NCBI RefSeq assembly: GCF_001522545.3
Contig: NC_031770.1
Span: forward strand, 26,945,150-27,009,149
From: Parus major
Lineage: Eukaryota; Chordata; Aves; Passeriformes; Paridae
Direction: 5' to 3'
Length of the DNA: 64,000 nucleotides
In this document: positions 34,735-48,300 of the stretch, piece by piece
Numbering within the stretch: position 1 is the stretch's first letter
How the letters are laid out: every line of letters starts with the position of its first letter
Notes under the pieces: generated by a model
The model's input: only the letters and a program-made list of their open reading frames with translations
Told to the model about the DNA's origin: nothing
Database searches by the model: none
Position numbers and translations under genes: made by a program

Positions 34735-36006
34735 TAGGAAACTGTATAGAGATAAATGTTTTCTTCTGAAGATTTCCATTTGCTCTCTATTTTGCTCAAA
34801 CTTTTTTTTATTTTAATTTCTTGTCACTTGGAAAAAATCCAGTGGAACTGAAAAATCATTCTAAATTTTTAAAATATTTTGGTAAAATGCAGTTATTACC
34901 TATATTTTATATAAACCAGGGGACAAATAAATAGCAAACAGAAATGTGTAATTTGCCCAAATACAAGCTTTTCATGTGTTTTTTAGCTTGCAATAAGGGT
35001 TTAGCTGTATGATGCAAGTTGTCACAGTCTAGCAAACCTTACATCTAGATAATAATGCCCAGTCTGTTTTTTATTTGTTGGTATTATGAAAGCAATGAAG
35101 ACCAAGGGTGGTATTCAGGCCTCCTTATTGCTGGTATTTGATATAGAAAAGACATTTAGGACTGTTTATTTTTGTAATTCTAATCTTTGTTTAAAGGGAA
35201 ACCTTTTTCCAAAATTCTAATTGTGAGAAGAGATAAAAATTCATGCAAAGTGTGAGAAAGAGCTTATTGTTATGGGCAGGCTCACTCAGAAAAGTAATTC
35301 AGTCCTGTGTTGACTTCAAACTGAGGGGTATTAGGCAGGTAACCATCAAAGACTGTTTCCCCCATCACTGTAAGTGTTTGCTTTAAGCAAACCTCTCTGA
35401 TGATGAGTTGTGCAGTATTTTCATCTGTGCAGGGCTGCTGTGGCCAAATGCATCCATGTAAGCACTCTTGTTCCCTGATCTTCATAAATTAAAATAGCAA
35501 TCCCTAAAACCTCTACCTTGTTATCCATACTTGTCTTTGCAATAATCTTGACTCACCTATACAACATATTCATCAGATCCCAAAGATCTGTCTGTAGAAG
35601 CAGCTGCCTATCTGAGCACCTGGAGACCTTTCATTCCCCTCTGATATCCCAGCTGTGGTGGGACCGATGTGGGGCAAAAAAGATGCCTTACTGAAATACT
35701 GGATCAAAATGCAGCTGTTTGGCAGCTGCCATGGTAAACCCTGCTGTAAGCACTCTGTGGTGTTAACAGTACACAGTAGAGGATGTTATTCTTACAGAGG
35801 TTATCTCTCATAACCAAGGACCAAATGTGAATCTTAAAATAACAAATTTATGAACAATACAGTGGCAGAGAAGTGCAATACTTCTCTTTATTACAAATTG
35901 CAAGATTGGACAAAAATGCATGTTTGTAGTGAGGGACCCACAAGCAGTCTGTCTGAAAGAAAGTTTGGTGGGAATTACTGTGCTGATGTCATGTTCTTTT
36001 GCTGAA
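34735..36006. other. Gene-free DNA
   Basis: No supported feature. The sequence is AT-rich up to about 35250 and more balanced after that. Confidence 0.5.
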
Positions 36007-36012
36007 AATAAA

Positions 36013-36623
36013 TGTTGTAGCAGTGTGGAGAATAGATATTGTTGCTGCTATCAGTCCAAAGCATCTCTTGAGATAGCCCCGCTGGGGTTGGCACAGTCAG
36101 TCACTGTATCCAAAACTCACAGGCACACCACAGATAAGTCAGTGAAGAAAGACAGAAAGGATCTTCTGTATGGTAATCCAGAGAGGTTTATTGCAACTCC
36201 ACCAAAGGGATCCGGTGACAAAAGACCAAGATTCCCTGCTGTGTCTCAGGTTAAGTACAGGGTCAAGGGCCAACAGTCTTGGGGCACAGGGGCAAGGCAA
36301 AGGGCACTGACCTATAGGGAATGAGGTAAATTTACCTAGTGTTGCATAGCACCATGGGAGAAGCATTTTGTCTCATCACAAGCAGTCAGGCTTTCTTGAA
36401 GCTTGTGGCAGACTTCCAGGGCATATGCCCAGAAATTCCCCTAGTAGGCTCAAGGGCTTCCTGTTCATGTTCAGACTGTTCATCTGAACAATCTGGAAAC
36501 TCTCTGAAATGGCAGGGTATAACTGACAGACCACTACATGGTATGTATGCCAGAAATCCAGACTGATGTCTGGATCTTTTTATATGGGCTCCCTGTGTAA
36601 GCATCAAAATCAAGGGAAGAGCA
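36013..36623 (-). mobile_element. Possible solo LTR, minus strand, boundaries uncertain
   Basis: The segment has the complement of AATAAA at about 36189-36194 and a TATATAAAA-type box (complement of TTTTTATATGG, about 36576-36586). Its GC content is higher than that of the flanks, and it includes CpG sites. One candidate pair of ends is TG at 36013 and CA at 36623, with flanking AATAAA (36007-36012) and AATAAT (36624-36629); these AT-rich hexamers are weak evidence. The long distance between TATA and polyadenylation signal is unusual, so the element could be a different repeat or two adjoining ones. Confidence 0.35.
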
Positions 36624-36629
36624 AATAAT

Positions 36630-37690
36630 GCACTGGTACTGGCACCTGCAGTACGAGGATGGATTAAAAAAAAAAAAAGTAAATACATAAAATCCCCTCA
36701 AATCCAGACAAAAAACAATCCCAAAAAACCCTCAAAATAAAAAATAAAAAAAAAAAAGAAAAAAGTACTATTCCTAACAAGTTACAGTTTCCCTGCATGA
36801 AACAAAAATCAATATGCCTTTTAAACAGGCACAAGCTTAATGGTACTATCAAAGGAAGTAGGAAAAAGAATCCCCAGTTTCTTATATTTTGTGGTTACTA
36901 AATAAGACACTTCATCAGGAAACTGTCTCCACAAGCAGAAAGGCTGCAGTGTCATTTCAATCTGTGCCATGTGTGCTGCTCAGCTGTGTCTGATAACTTA
37001 GGGCAATAAAGTTGTCAGATCTCACAATCTTAGTTCAGATGCTGTGTCCACAATAATTTCTCCTCTGAACTCGGCTGGTGGGACTGCCACTGGGAGCCCA
37101 GCTTGGATGTTTCTGCCAAGCTGCTTCTTCTATATTTAGAGGCCAGAGTGTCAAGAGCTTGCTGCCATGAAGGGGTTTAAATTTCTTCTCAGGAAATAAG
37201 CTAGGACTCCATGTCATTTCTCTCTGGGCTCTTCAGATTATGGGTTTCTCCCAGACCTGAGGCCTGGATCATCCAGGTTGAGCCTATTTTTCTCAAATGC
37301 CTGCAATTTTGGTTCTGCCAAGTCTTGGGAAAGCAGTACCTTATTGTCCAAGGGATCTGCCTTGTGCAAGTTCACAGAATCATCAGGTTTTTTTCATGGT
37401 GGCCATTTGTCTTTGCTCTTCCTAAAGAATGATATGAGCAGTTGTGTGTTGTATATCTGGAAACAGGATTACACTAACACAAAGCACCAACCTCAACAAG
37501 GTCTCTACAGTACTGTGTGTAGTGTAAACATGGTAAGAAACTTCTTGTTCCTTCAGTGGTTATAACCTATGTAGAAAGGATTATGAAAAGGAGGGACAAG
37601 TACTGAAAATTATTTGGCTTTACACATAAGTTCTCTGGCAATAGAATTTTTCAAGGTCAGAGTCCAGTGGAGTAGTTTCAAGAGTGCAAT
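36630..37690. other. Gene-free DNA with A-rich tracts
   Basis: 36666-36766 is strongly A-rich with interspersed C (runs of 12-13 A). The remainder has no recognisable content. The sequence ends at the CR1 3' terminus. Confidence 0.5.
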
Positions 37691-38130
37691 TCATAGAATC
37701 ATAGAATATGCTGAGCTGGAAGGGACCCATTAAGATCAAGTCCAACTCCTGGCCCTACACAGGACAGCCCCAAGAGTCACACCATGTGCCTGAGAGCATT
37801 GTCCAAATGCTTCTGGAACTCTGTCAGGCTGGTGCTGTGACCATTCCCTGGGAAGCCTGTTTCAGCCACCCAATGTGTGAAAAAGATTTTTCTGATACGC
37901 CACTTAAAACTACCCTCACTCAACTTCATGCCATTTCCTTGAGTCCTGTGTCTGGTCACAAGAGTGAAGATATCAGTACCTGCTCCTCAGTTTCTCTTCA
38001 TGACTATGTTGAAGGCCCCAGAGAAGTCTTCCCTCCATCTCCTCTTCTCCAACCTGAATAAACCAGTTGTTCCCACTGAATTTGTGCATCATTCTTTAAA
38101 GACCCACTGCTCCCTTTGGTGTGTTGGAAC
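37691..38130 (-). mobile_element. 5'-truncated CR1 LINE, minus strand
   Basis: The plus strand begins TCATAGAATCATAGAAT, the complement of the ATTCTATGAT repeat that ends CR1 elements. It continues with the complement of the CR1 3' UTR: GGAAGGGACC, GTCCAACTCC, AGCATTGTCCAAATGCTTCT. Similarity fades near 38130. CR1 is the main non-LTR retrotransposon of birds; most copies are 5'-truncated like this one and lack target duplications. The 117-codon plus-strand open frame across it is antisense and not a gene. Confidence 0.9.
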
Positions 38131-38879
38131 AAATAGGAAATTTTCCTATAGCAGCCTCAGCTCAATTTTCAAATGTTTTTGGGGGAAGGCATTGTTTGGG
38201 CCCAAGGTTGTCTCTTCCTTTTTTTTTTTCCTCTCATCAAGCATAGTAGCATCATCCTTCTGCTTTCTTATTCCTGTTCCTCATTGCCAAAACCTGTAAT
38301 TAATACCTTAGTTTATCAAAGAGGTAATGCTCAGAAAATTTCTCGAATCAGAAATGGGTTCCAAACTCTCTCTGCACTGTATTTTCCTTGCTATGGCACA
38401 GTTTAGAACCCATTTTTGATATTTCTGTCGAAAATAAAGGACTTGAAGGGTGGAGGTGGGTGGGTCACTGAAAGTGCAAAAAAAAGAACAGGTTGAAATA
38501 TGAACATAATAGGAAAGATTACTTTTGGAGAAAACACAAGGTAGTGTTATAGGAGTCTGAAGTAATATGCCCAGTGGGAACAATATGAACTTATTTGTTC
38601 AAGTTCAAACTGTCTTATTTGGACATTAGCTGTCTTTAGTGGAAAGTACACCAACTGATTATCTGATATAAATCTGCATAATTTGCCGTTATAGATAATG
38701 ATTTAATTTACTTCGGGCAAAAACTTTTAATCTAGTCACATTAACAAATTTTACAAAAAGCAGGAGGATGGCACTTGGCCCATATGTGAGCCTCTTCCAC
38801 ACCTCTAGGTTCCTGTGCCTCTGGGTAGCAACTCTTAGCAAGCAGAATGTCCTGGGGTATTGCAAGCTCCAAGCAGTGG

Positions 38880-39345
38880 CTGCGATTTTCAGAGAGTTGG
38901 ATGATAATCCATGGTGCCTGATGCAAAGAAGGATGGGCACACTTTGATGCAATGCAAAACAGAACTGGTTTAATGGGCAAAACAACAAACAGCAATCCAA
39001 ACTCAGTATGGGGGTGCACCAAAAAGGGCAGGCTCCAGGGTGGATACAGCATCCATATAAGGTAGGGCTAGGGCAGAGTTTGAGGGACAAGATCCAATGG
39101 TGAACATGATAACAAATATCCATACCAATGCAGTAAAAATGAACTAATCATGAAATAAAGAACAGAGAACTTTCTAGACTAATTAACATAGAAGACTCCC
39201 AATAGGCCTTGCAGGTGAGATTTCTCTCACTCTAACCAGAGATTTCTCCCACAGCCTTACGGGTTGGTCCTCCAAAGTTGGAGACTGATTCTGTGGGCTG
39301 GATCAACTTCAACACTGGGGGTGTGGGGAAGTATTTAACATCCAG
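38880..39345 (-). mobile_element. Weak LTR-like segment, minus strand
   Basis: The complement of ATTAAA lies near 38969-38974 and a CCTTATATGG TATA-like box (complement) near 39053-39062. CCAAT-like sequences and a CpG-bearing patch (39258-39263) follow. I could not find TG/CA ends with a matching duplication, so the boundaries are guesses. Confidence 0.25.
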
Positions 39346-42300
39346 CCAAACCATTTGCTGCTGCTGCTACTTTGGAGTTTTCAGGTAGAATACTGCTATG
39401 GCAGGCAATGTTTTAATTTCTGGGGTGTGTGTGAACACAGACAGGATTTTAGCACAAGAATTAGGATGTATTCATCTACAGTCCTGCCTGGACTGGGCAA
39501 CACATAGAGACTCTCCTATGTGTGCTAAGTAATAGTATTGAAGAGGAGGATGAAGAGGTGTATGAGTATGGAAGAAGTCTCCGTGGAAGCACACTGTTCC
39601 CTCTTCATAGCACACACCCTAAGTTATAGATATCTTCTGTAGGTTGTTTGTCATGAGAGTTCACAGTAGCAGTGAAAGCAATGGGAAAGTGTGTTTTCTG
39701 GGTACAGTATGAGACTAATAGCTCTTGTCCAGCTCTGATTTCTGAAGTGATTCTAGTAGTAAACTACTGTGAAATGTCTCCATTTTAAGATTATTCATGT
39801 TTGGATCACTTTTATGGAAGCTGTGGCTTTGATATATTTTTGCTGTTTTCATTTCAGTGATAATTTTGTGTATCCTGTTCTAATAATCTTCTATATCTGT
39901 CATATTTTAGATTTTAGTTTCAAATTGAATCTCTACACATACTCATGTATGATTACTCAGTGTTATGAAAGTATGAGTGAGAAAAAATGCTGTCTCTTGA
40001 TTAACAGCAGTCATTATATCAGTTAGCAAAAATAGGTAGTATCTTATAGAGGACAAAGAAGACCAAAAATCAGTTAGGTGTTCACAAGAGCAGAGACAAA
40101 AAAAAATAAGTGTTTGCTTACCCACAGAATTTTTTCCCCTCTTTTAGGAGGAAGAAACCAAGACTTTTCCAGTAGATTTTTTTTGAGGACGGAGAAGGAA
40201 AAATGGAAAACAAAAATTAAAAATGTCAGGAAAAAAAGCCCATGGAAATAAACATTTATAGATACGCATAGGCATATGCACACATATATATACATATACA
40301 CACAAACATCTGTATGTAGTCAATACCAGTCAAAGAGACTCCTTGGTGATTAAAGGTTTGCCTGAGCATAAGGAATTCCAAACTCAGGATTGTTTCTCTG
40401 CTTAGTGCTAGTCTGTGGATGTCTTCAAGAAGTTGACATGACTCTCATTTTTCAAGAAATTCAGTATTGGATCTAGAGTTATATGAAGAAAAAGACAGAA
40501 CCAAACCTTTTTTTCCTAAAGTTTACATTTTGACTAACTACTTCTGTGAGGAACAAACACTACTGGAAAAAATATTAAAACTTACTGTAGTTCCAACATC
40601 TCTATTCAATACATGTTTGATATTCTTTCACAATATAAGGCAATTGAGATTTTTATTTGAAATACCTTTCACACACATTTTTGTTTTTCACTAATTTCTC
40701 ATGATCCCCAGTGTTTTTTATAGGTGACACATTAGAATTGAGGACATCTGTAGATTCTGGTACAGCTTTGATGCTGACACTACAGTGTGTTGAAGAACAG
40801 CGAGGTCTGTTCATATTTTCTATTGCTGAGAGAATGCTACACTTTATAATCCACATTAATTAGGTAACCATTCCAAAATATAGAAGCTAAGCAAAATGTT
40901 TAGATCCTCATTTTAAATCAGTAACTAAAGTTGTGGTATTAGGGCATCAACAAACCCATGTTTAAGTCACAGTACCATATAGGATAGAAGCCACATTCCA
41001 GCTCCAGTGTGAAGCAAATTGCATTAATTATGGTGAAGATATTGACAGTCAGCACAATGGAAGTATTATGTAGCCTAAGTTTTCAGGTTACTTGGCAGCT
41101 TAATTAGATTTGCCTTCAACAACAGCGAGGTAGAACAGAAAACTGCAGGAAGAAGGAAAGACTTAAAAGCTTACTGCCCAGGCTGGACCACCAGTATAAC
41201 ACACAAGATAAGAAATTGGAAGACTGTGCCATGATAAATATATTCTGTAAAGCATGTGTTTTCTTCCCTCTAGAACTACGGTCCGTTTCTCATTTCAGTG
41301 CTTTTATTTTTGTTTTTTTGGCCTTATTGCTTTGTGTGGATTGTTGGCACATCAGGGATATAAGTAGGGCTCAGGAGATATTGGCTGAATTCCTGGTCGT
41401 CTTGAACTTTCAGTGTGAACTTTAGAGTGTGATTTTTATATTTCAAATTTCTGAATGTACTTAAAATTAAATTTCTCTACTTCATCATGACATTGACACT
41501 AAAGTACCTCTAATAGCTTTGGTATGCTCAAATATTTGGGTGGTAATACCCATAACAGTGGCTATCACAGAGAACTACAAAAATATCAGCTACCTCAGTT
41601 CACTCTTCTATTATATTTGATTCAGCTGTCTGAGTTTTGGAATTTTATTATGTCATGATGCAGTAAAGCAAAAATGGATTACTTGCCCTCTTTTCCTCAT
41701 GGATGTTCCTGCGTATTAAGTTCATCTACCATCCATAAGTCTTATCAGTTTTAGAAACTTCTAAAACAGAAATATCGGTTCAATCAGTGCAAAATAAAGC
41801 AAACCTCCCTATTCTTTTTACTGTATCATCTTGGAGATGGAAGGACAGTTTACTTTTTTATATTCTTTTGTGGCAACACTTTGATTTGGGATCAAGACTA
41901 ATCCTTAGCTATAAACTGACTTGTACTGTCAAATATCTCTGATCTAGGATTAAATCCAACAAAGTAACATAATAAGGGGGATTGGGGGGGAGAGCCCCAA
42001 ACCCTTATATAATTTAAACTCACTATTTGACTAATTCTTCCATTCTCCTAGGCTCCCTGGAGGTATATTAGGAGGTAATTGAAAACACTTTAATATGCTG
42101 AAAAGACATTTGAGACTAATGTAGGCGGCCCCTGGTAACACTCTACTTCTTTAGTTGTTTAGTAATAAAGAAGATCATCTCAGTAAAAGGCAAAATCTCC
42201 CAGAATATTAAAATGAAACAAAAACACCTGGAGCTAATAATGTGCATTTACTGTCAATAAGCACTAAAGCCACTTCACGGTGTCTTTGTTGTAATGAGAA

Positions 42301-45300
42301 TTTGCGGAGCATTAAGAGCATTTGTAAGGTGGGGGAGTGAAGTATCCGATGCTTAATGCAGGGCACTGACACAGGATGCCCCAGGGATCCAGTCTCCAGG
42401 TGTGCACAACCCTGTATGACGCCTTGAGTTTGTCTGATTTACCTTGTGGAAAGTGCTGTCACTACATCTTTAACTGAGATTTAATTGTTGCTTTTAAATG
42501 ACTCAGAAAACCTTGGATAAAGTTGCCATAGAAGTTAAAAGTGTTGTTAATTCTTCAAAATTCTACAGTAGGAAAGGTGTTTAAATATCACTTCTGATAG
42601 ATAGTGCATTAGTACAGGATTGCACTGTGCCTGTAAAGCACTTTGTATTAAGGACAGTATAAATTTTCATTTCCCCAAGGAGAATCTAGGGAGGAATTAT
42701 TTTAGTTTTTAGTTCTATTTAATAATGTAATTGACACTTGGCAGGCTGTGTTTGGAGATGGGTGGTCTTTAGAGAACCATTGGACACTGTAGTGTGTGAA
42801 TTTGTTTGCAGTCAATTTATGATTCAAAGAGACAGCTTCATCCTACCTATAAATTTATTCCCATGGTTGTGCTGTCTCTGCCAATTCATTAATGAAATCT
42901 TTTCTAAGACAGTTGAGCTCTTCCAATTTTGAAAGCAATACTTGAGTATTTTTTGGTTTTTTTTTTTGAAAATTCTCAGCCAAGGCACCAGACAGAACAA
43001 GGAATCCATGTTGTGTTAGAGAGGCATTGGCTTCTAGATCAAATGATCTTAAACCTTGCCTTAAAGACTAGCACTCAAAAAATTATGGGAAGACTGGCAG
43101 TGGCTTCCTCAAGAGGAGTGTGGCTTGGCTTCAGTCCTGGGACATTTGTGCGCTCAGGTTCCATGGGCTGTCTTTGCAAACCTGCAAGGGCTACAAGATT
43201 TTTCTGGCACAGGTCCGACTCCTCATCCAAAAGTGGCCAGTTAGTACAGCAGGCCAGCAAAGAGCAGGGAGTGATTTCTCTCCTTATACATCCTTATATC
43301 ATCACCACTAACTAAATCTGGTGGTTTTAAAACTCTGCTACTTAGTGTTGAATAAGGTAAAGCAGCTGAGTTATATGCAGTGACAGGCTTAGAAATTTAT
43401 TTATGTAGGGTATCTCTTGTGTCACTTGTTATTTACAGATGTCAATACATTATAAAATTACTATGTATTCAAGCAAGAATGAGCATTCACAAAGACTGAA
43501 CATCTCCCTGAAATGAGCTGATGTTCCCAGCTCGTGGCTTGGATTTTGGGAAAAATCAAAATTCCTTATTATGTGGATTTATAGGGAGAAGTCAAGTTCC
43601 GTTGTTCAAATACTTTTACAGACAAGAGTGGCTCCCAATTCACTGTCCCTATACTTCCTTGTAGAAACCTAGAAAAATGGAGCCAACAACCCACTCTGGC
43701 CACCACTGTTTTCCTGCTCCATGTCCACTGATTCTCACTCATTGATTGATTCTCACTGATCATTGTTTCTTTACTTCTGCTTCACCCACATTGTTCCTTG
43801 TAGCAAGGGAAGGAAAATACAAACCTGACAGACTTGGTTCTGCCCTGGCCCTTGCAGTGCTGCTTCTTACTGCAAGAAGAAAACCAGTACCCACCTTTGT
43901 CAAGAATAAGAATAAATAAGGTAAGAATAAGGTAAGAATAAATTATGGGGTCTATGGGGTGGAGATAAACAAGATTTGCATGTAGTTTGCCAGTAACCAG
44001 AAAATAGGACCCAGTAGGTGATAACCATTGACTTTCCTCATTTCCTTTACATTCACAGTCATGAGACTGTTTTCCTGAAACCCTTTGGTCTGTTTAGAAC
44101 CTCATTTATGCACCTTTCCATTGTAACAAAAAGTGTACAGCACAGCATAGATCCGCAGCATGTCACAGCTGCAGCCAGCTCTGTGTAACACCTCTGAGGC
44201 AATCACAGCAATATCTTTTGAAAAGTATTTAAATGCTATTTATTTTGAAATGTTATTTAATAGCTGTTAGGTAGGTAAGACCTAAGTCTTTGCAATTCAT
44301 TTACTCTCTGTAAGCTCCCCACCTCCTTATAAAATTACCCTATGACAATTAAGGAGCTCTCATTTTGTAACTGTAGGCTCTCACAAAACATAATGGTTTT
44401 ATTATTGTTTCAATTTCAGCAGCATTAACAACTTTTATGCCACAGGAGGACCTACCCTCCACATTGCAGTGCTGATGAAGTCTGATCATATTTCTCTACT
44501 GCGACTTCAACAACTGTAAAAAAGTGATAGTAATAATAATAATAATGATATTGACTTGTGTACCTTAGAGGGATTTTGAAGGGATTAGTAGTGTTTATAA
44601 TATGCTGTGAAATTGATGCTCTAAGGGCTATTAGGAAGCTTCCTGACAGCTTGACAGTATATTTTCAGATGGTAGCAGAGCAGCTGTATTAAGCCACTGA
44701 GCAAGCAGTCATGTATAAAATATCTAAATAATATAATTCAACACAAAACCCCATCAAAAGTCCCTCTTCTCTTTGTGATACATTGAGATCCATTTTATAT
44801 GTCTTATATATAATTTATTGGTCTGAACTTCCAGCTGGAATGCACTGGTGAAGTGCTGAGATATCAGCCTCCCTGCTGTATCAATGCTGAGCACTGTTGC
44901 TATGCACAGTAAGAAAATGCTCAGTCTGATCCAGCTCCTTCTTGTTTCTGTGTCACATCTACGGTAGCATTATGAGAAAATGAAGAAAGATAGTTTGCTT
45001 TGCATCAGTGAGGCTGAGATATGACCCAGATTCATAAATAGTCTTTGCAGAGATTTGATAATAATTTAACTGTCCACTTCCATGGCTAGCGAGGAATTAC
45101 CTTGTCATTACAGGGAGAATGGCAGGGAGGTTAAAATTCATGACTAAGTTTGCTGTTACCAAGAAAAAGCTATTCTATGCCATTGCTTAGCAGCCTCAAA
45201 ATTCCACTGTCCCTGTGGACAGTGATTGATTTCAAAATTTGAATGTACTTCCTATCAAAGAAATAAAAAAAGCTGAAGTTCTTCTTTAATTACCTGAAGT

Positions 45301-48300
45301 TTAGCTGAAAACTTAAAGATTTCACATAGTTGTTTGAGGCTGAGTTTAAAAAGTCATTTCACCTTCACTACTTCTAACTTTTTTATAATTCTAAAGTGCA
45401 GTCAGAATTGTAGGTGCAATATTACACTGAATTTAAAAATGCAATAAAAAATAAATATTAAAGAAACAGATGCTTTTTTACAATTTTGCTTCTAGTTATT
45501 CTTGGGTTGATGTATCAAGTAAAAAATATCAAAAATCTATGAACTAAATTGTTCAAATGTATGGTACTTAGGCATTGTTATCACCTTTTTTTAACCATCT
45601 TTGGCTAGACAGCAGTTATTTCAGATCTACTGTAGGAAGTTCATAACCTTAGCTACTCTAATTTCCACTTGGGCTAGACAGCCCAGGAAGAGAGAAATGT
45701 AGTTGGCTAATGCCAGTCCCTCAGTGTCTTGTTTCTTCCTCACATTAAGTTGGCATCTGATGCTAGGGAATGTGCAAATACATATCCAAAAATAAAACTT
45801 TTGCTGTGAAAGTCTGAATTTTTTTTCACCTCTTCATTTATTTCATTAGACCTACTTCAGAGAAGACTGTCAAACTCTTAAAATGATGTATTTCTATCGA
45901 GAACTGGGCTCCTCATAGCATTCCTTTTGCAAAAAGAAGCTGGCTAGAAGCCACTGTTTCACAGGCCTTGTGTAGATGCGAGCTGTTCTGTGGGGGCTAC
46001 AGAACAGTGTAGCTGGACTCTGATAATGGATGTTTTGGCAAGATGTGTGAGGTCCTTTAATTATTCAATTATGGAATTTTGCTTTAATAATATACTGCTA
46101 TTCCATAGCACCCATGCTGCAGGATGCTCACAAAGCTATCATGCAAAAATGCTAGCTGGTGCAGGGAGTAGCTGTAACCTGCTCAGTTTCCTGTCCTATG
46201 GAGAACATACTATAAGTCAATTCTATGTACTGCATTAGCTGACAACCAATTTCTGAATGTGTTTCTGGAACCTGAGTAGTATCTATGAGAAGTTGAGACC
46301 CAGCTGCCTTGGAAATGGCTTTTTTTATCCCCATCTCCATCAATATAGTCATGCAGGATGTTCTTATTGGCTTGTTCAGGAGCTGAAGTTTGAAGTAGCT
46401 TGGAAATTATTTTTTTTTTTGTCAATTCACCATGCTACTTCAGATTTTCACTTGAGAAGAATCTTGTCTCTTGTCTCCGGGACTGGTCTCTCAGGAACAG
46501 TTGTGTTTGTCCAGGCATCTTGCAAAACTTGCAAGGATTTTGTTGAGATTGATGACAAGGTCAGAAAATACTGTTTTTGGCTTTTGAAGTATTAATGTAA
46601 AAGGCAGATTTTGGTTGTCTGGAAGAATGCATCAGAATATGTGACCAAGTGGGCAAATGAAAATACAGCTGTGTAAAAGTTTGAACAAGTTTATCAGGGA
46701 AGCTGGAGTGCATTCAATGGTTTTTCGACTTCATAGAAGCTGCCAATGTGTTTTTGTTTTTTTTATTAACTGCTTGTAAATATATGATTTTAATATGATG
46801 GCAGTGGTCATTAAAATGTAATGACTACCTTTACCTGTGGGGTTAAAGGGAATTTTGTTTTGCTGTAGATTTGACAGAGTCCTCTGTTGACATCAGTGCA
46901 TTTAATAATTTCCTGTAAACAGAGGGATTGTATGTATTATCATACAATACAAATACAAATACATTAAAAATGTATTTGTGCTGTTCAAAACACAAAAAAC
47001 CATTTCAGCCATTATTGCAGTAATATTGTAAAGGTTTCAAGTCTAAGGATAAAAGCCACTCAGCAGTATTGTCAACCTATTTGTTGAGAATCAGATCATG
47101 CAACTTCTCTTATACTAAGAGAGCTAAATTAGGAGTAATTAAGAGCATAAATGATGAAAAACAAAAATTAGATTAATTAACGCTGTTTAGAAACATGAAC
47201 TAAGGATGTTATTACTGTGTTAAATAGAAGTATTATGGGGATAAAATCTTAAAATACTGAAGTAGAGTATGTGGTTGTGTAATTCAGGAAACAATTGTGC
47301 CTTGGCAACAGGAATGGACCAAATGAGCGTTATTAATAGGATTTATACAGTAATGATTAAAATATAGAGGATCTCAATAAATGTCTCCTGTATGGAGCAA
47401 AAATTTAAAAAAAAAAAAAAAATAATTCCCCTTGCCCACCCCAGAAGTTTTACATTATTTTTTTATCTTTTGGTTCCAAGCTCATAACTACTAAATGATA
47501 GCCTTTGATATAAGGCATGAGTTAAGAGTGATAAATAGTAGAAGTTTTCCTTTCATACACAGAAAACCTGGAATTATGTTGTGTAGCAGCTGAGGTTTCT
47601 TGCAAATGAAGAACAAACTTCTGCTTCCACAAGTACCCAATCTCCTGCATTTTCTCATACAGGTCTGTTGATGAATATGATAGCAGGGTATTCTGCACGA
47701 ATATCTGCCTTTCTTGGGATGTTATGCCAGAGGCTATTGAATACTATGAGGGAAATGTCCCAGTGAATACACTGACAGAGCTACTTTTGGCTTCAGTGGC
47801 ATTCAGTCATCAGTAGGGACCACTGGGTTCTGTTTCTCCTGTCTTATTATTACATTGTGGTATAAAAGCTTGGGCATTAATACTTAATGCTAGTAGTAGT
47901 ACTACTGGAAAGTGTGTAAAAAGACTTTTTAGATCATATTGGAGACTCCTGATAGACAGGATCCAAGCTCAGAGCTCTGAATCCAGCATCTAGGCACAAA
48001 AAATGCTATTAAAATTGTAATATCCCTCATGTCCCCAAATTCTTTACATTGTATGTTGGTTCTAACTTTGCATTACAAAGGAGTATGTATATTGGGACTT
48101 CGTTTAGGTAGATGTTAATGCAATTCTTTTCAAAATGCCATGCACAGGTAGATGAAAATAAAGATGTCTTATTAATATTCCCTCCCTCTTGTTAATGTTC
48201 TGTTAATATTCATGTGCTATAAAATCCCAGTGACCCATTGACTCTTATTACTATATTGAAAAATTTTATGCAACAGGGCCAGAGCTTACATTTATATGAT

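Noticed and set aside
37708..38061. 117-codon plus-strand frame
   Set aside because: It is antisense to a CR1 3' UTR.
42929..43315. 128-codon plus-strand frame
   Set aside because: No similarity to any family I know and no supporting signals. Other frames overlap it equally well.
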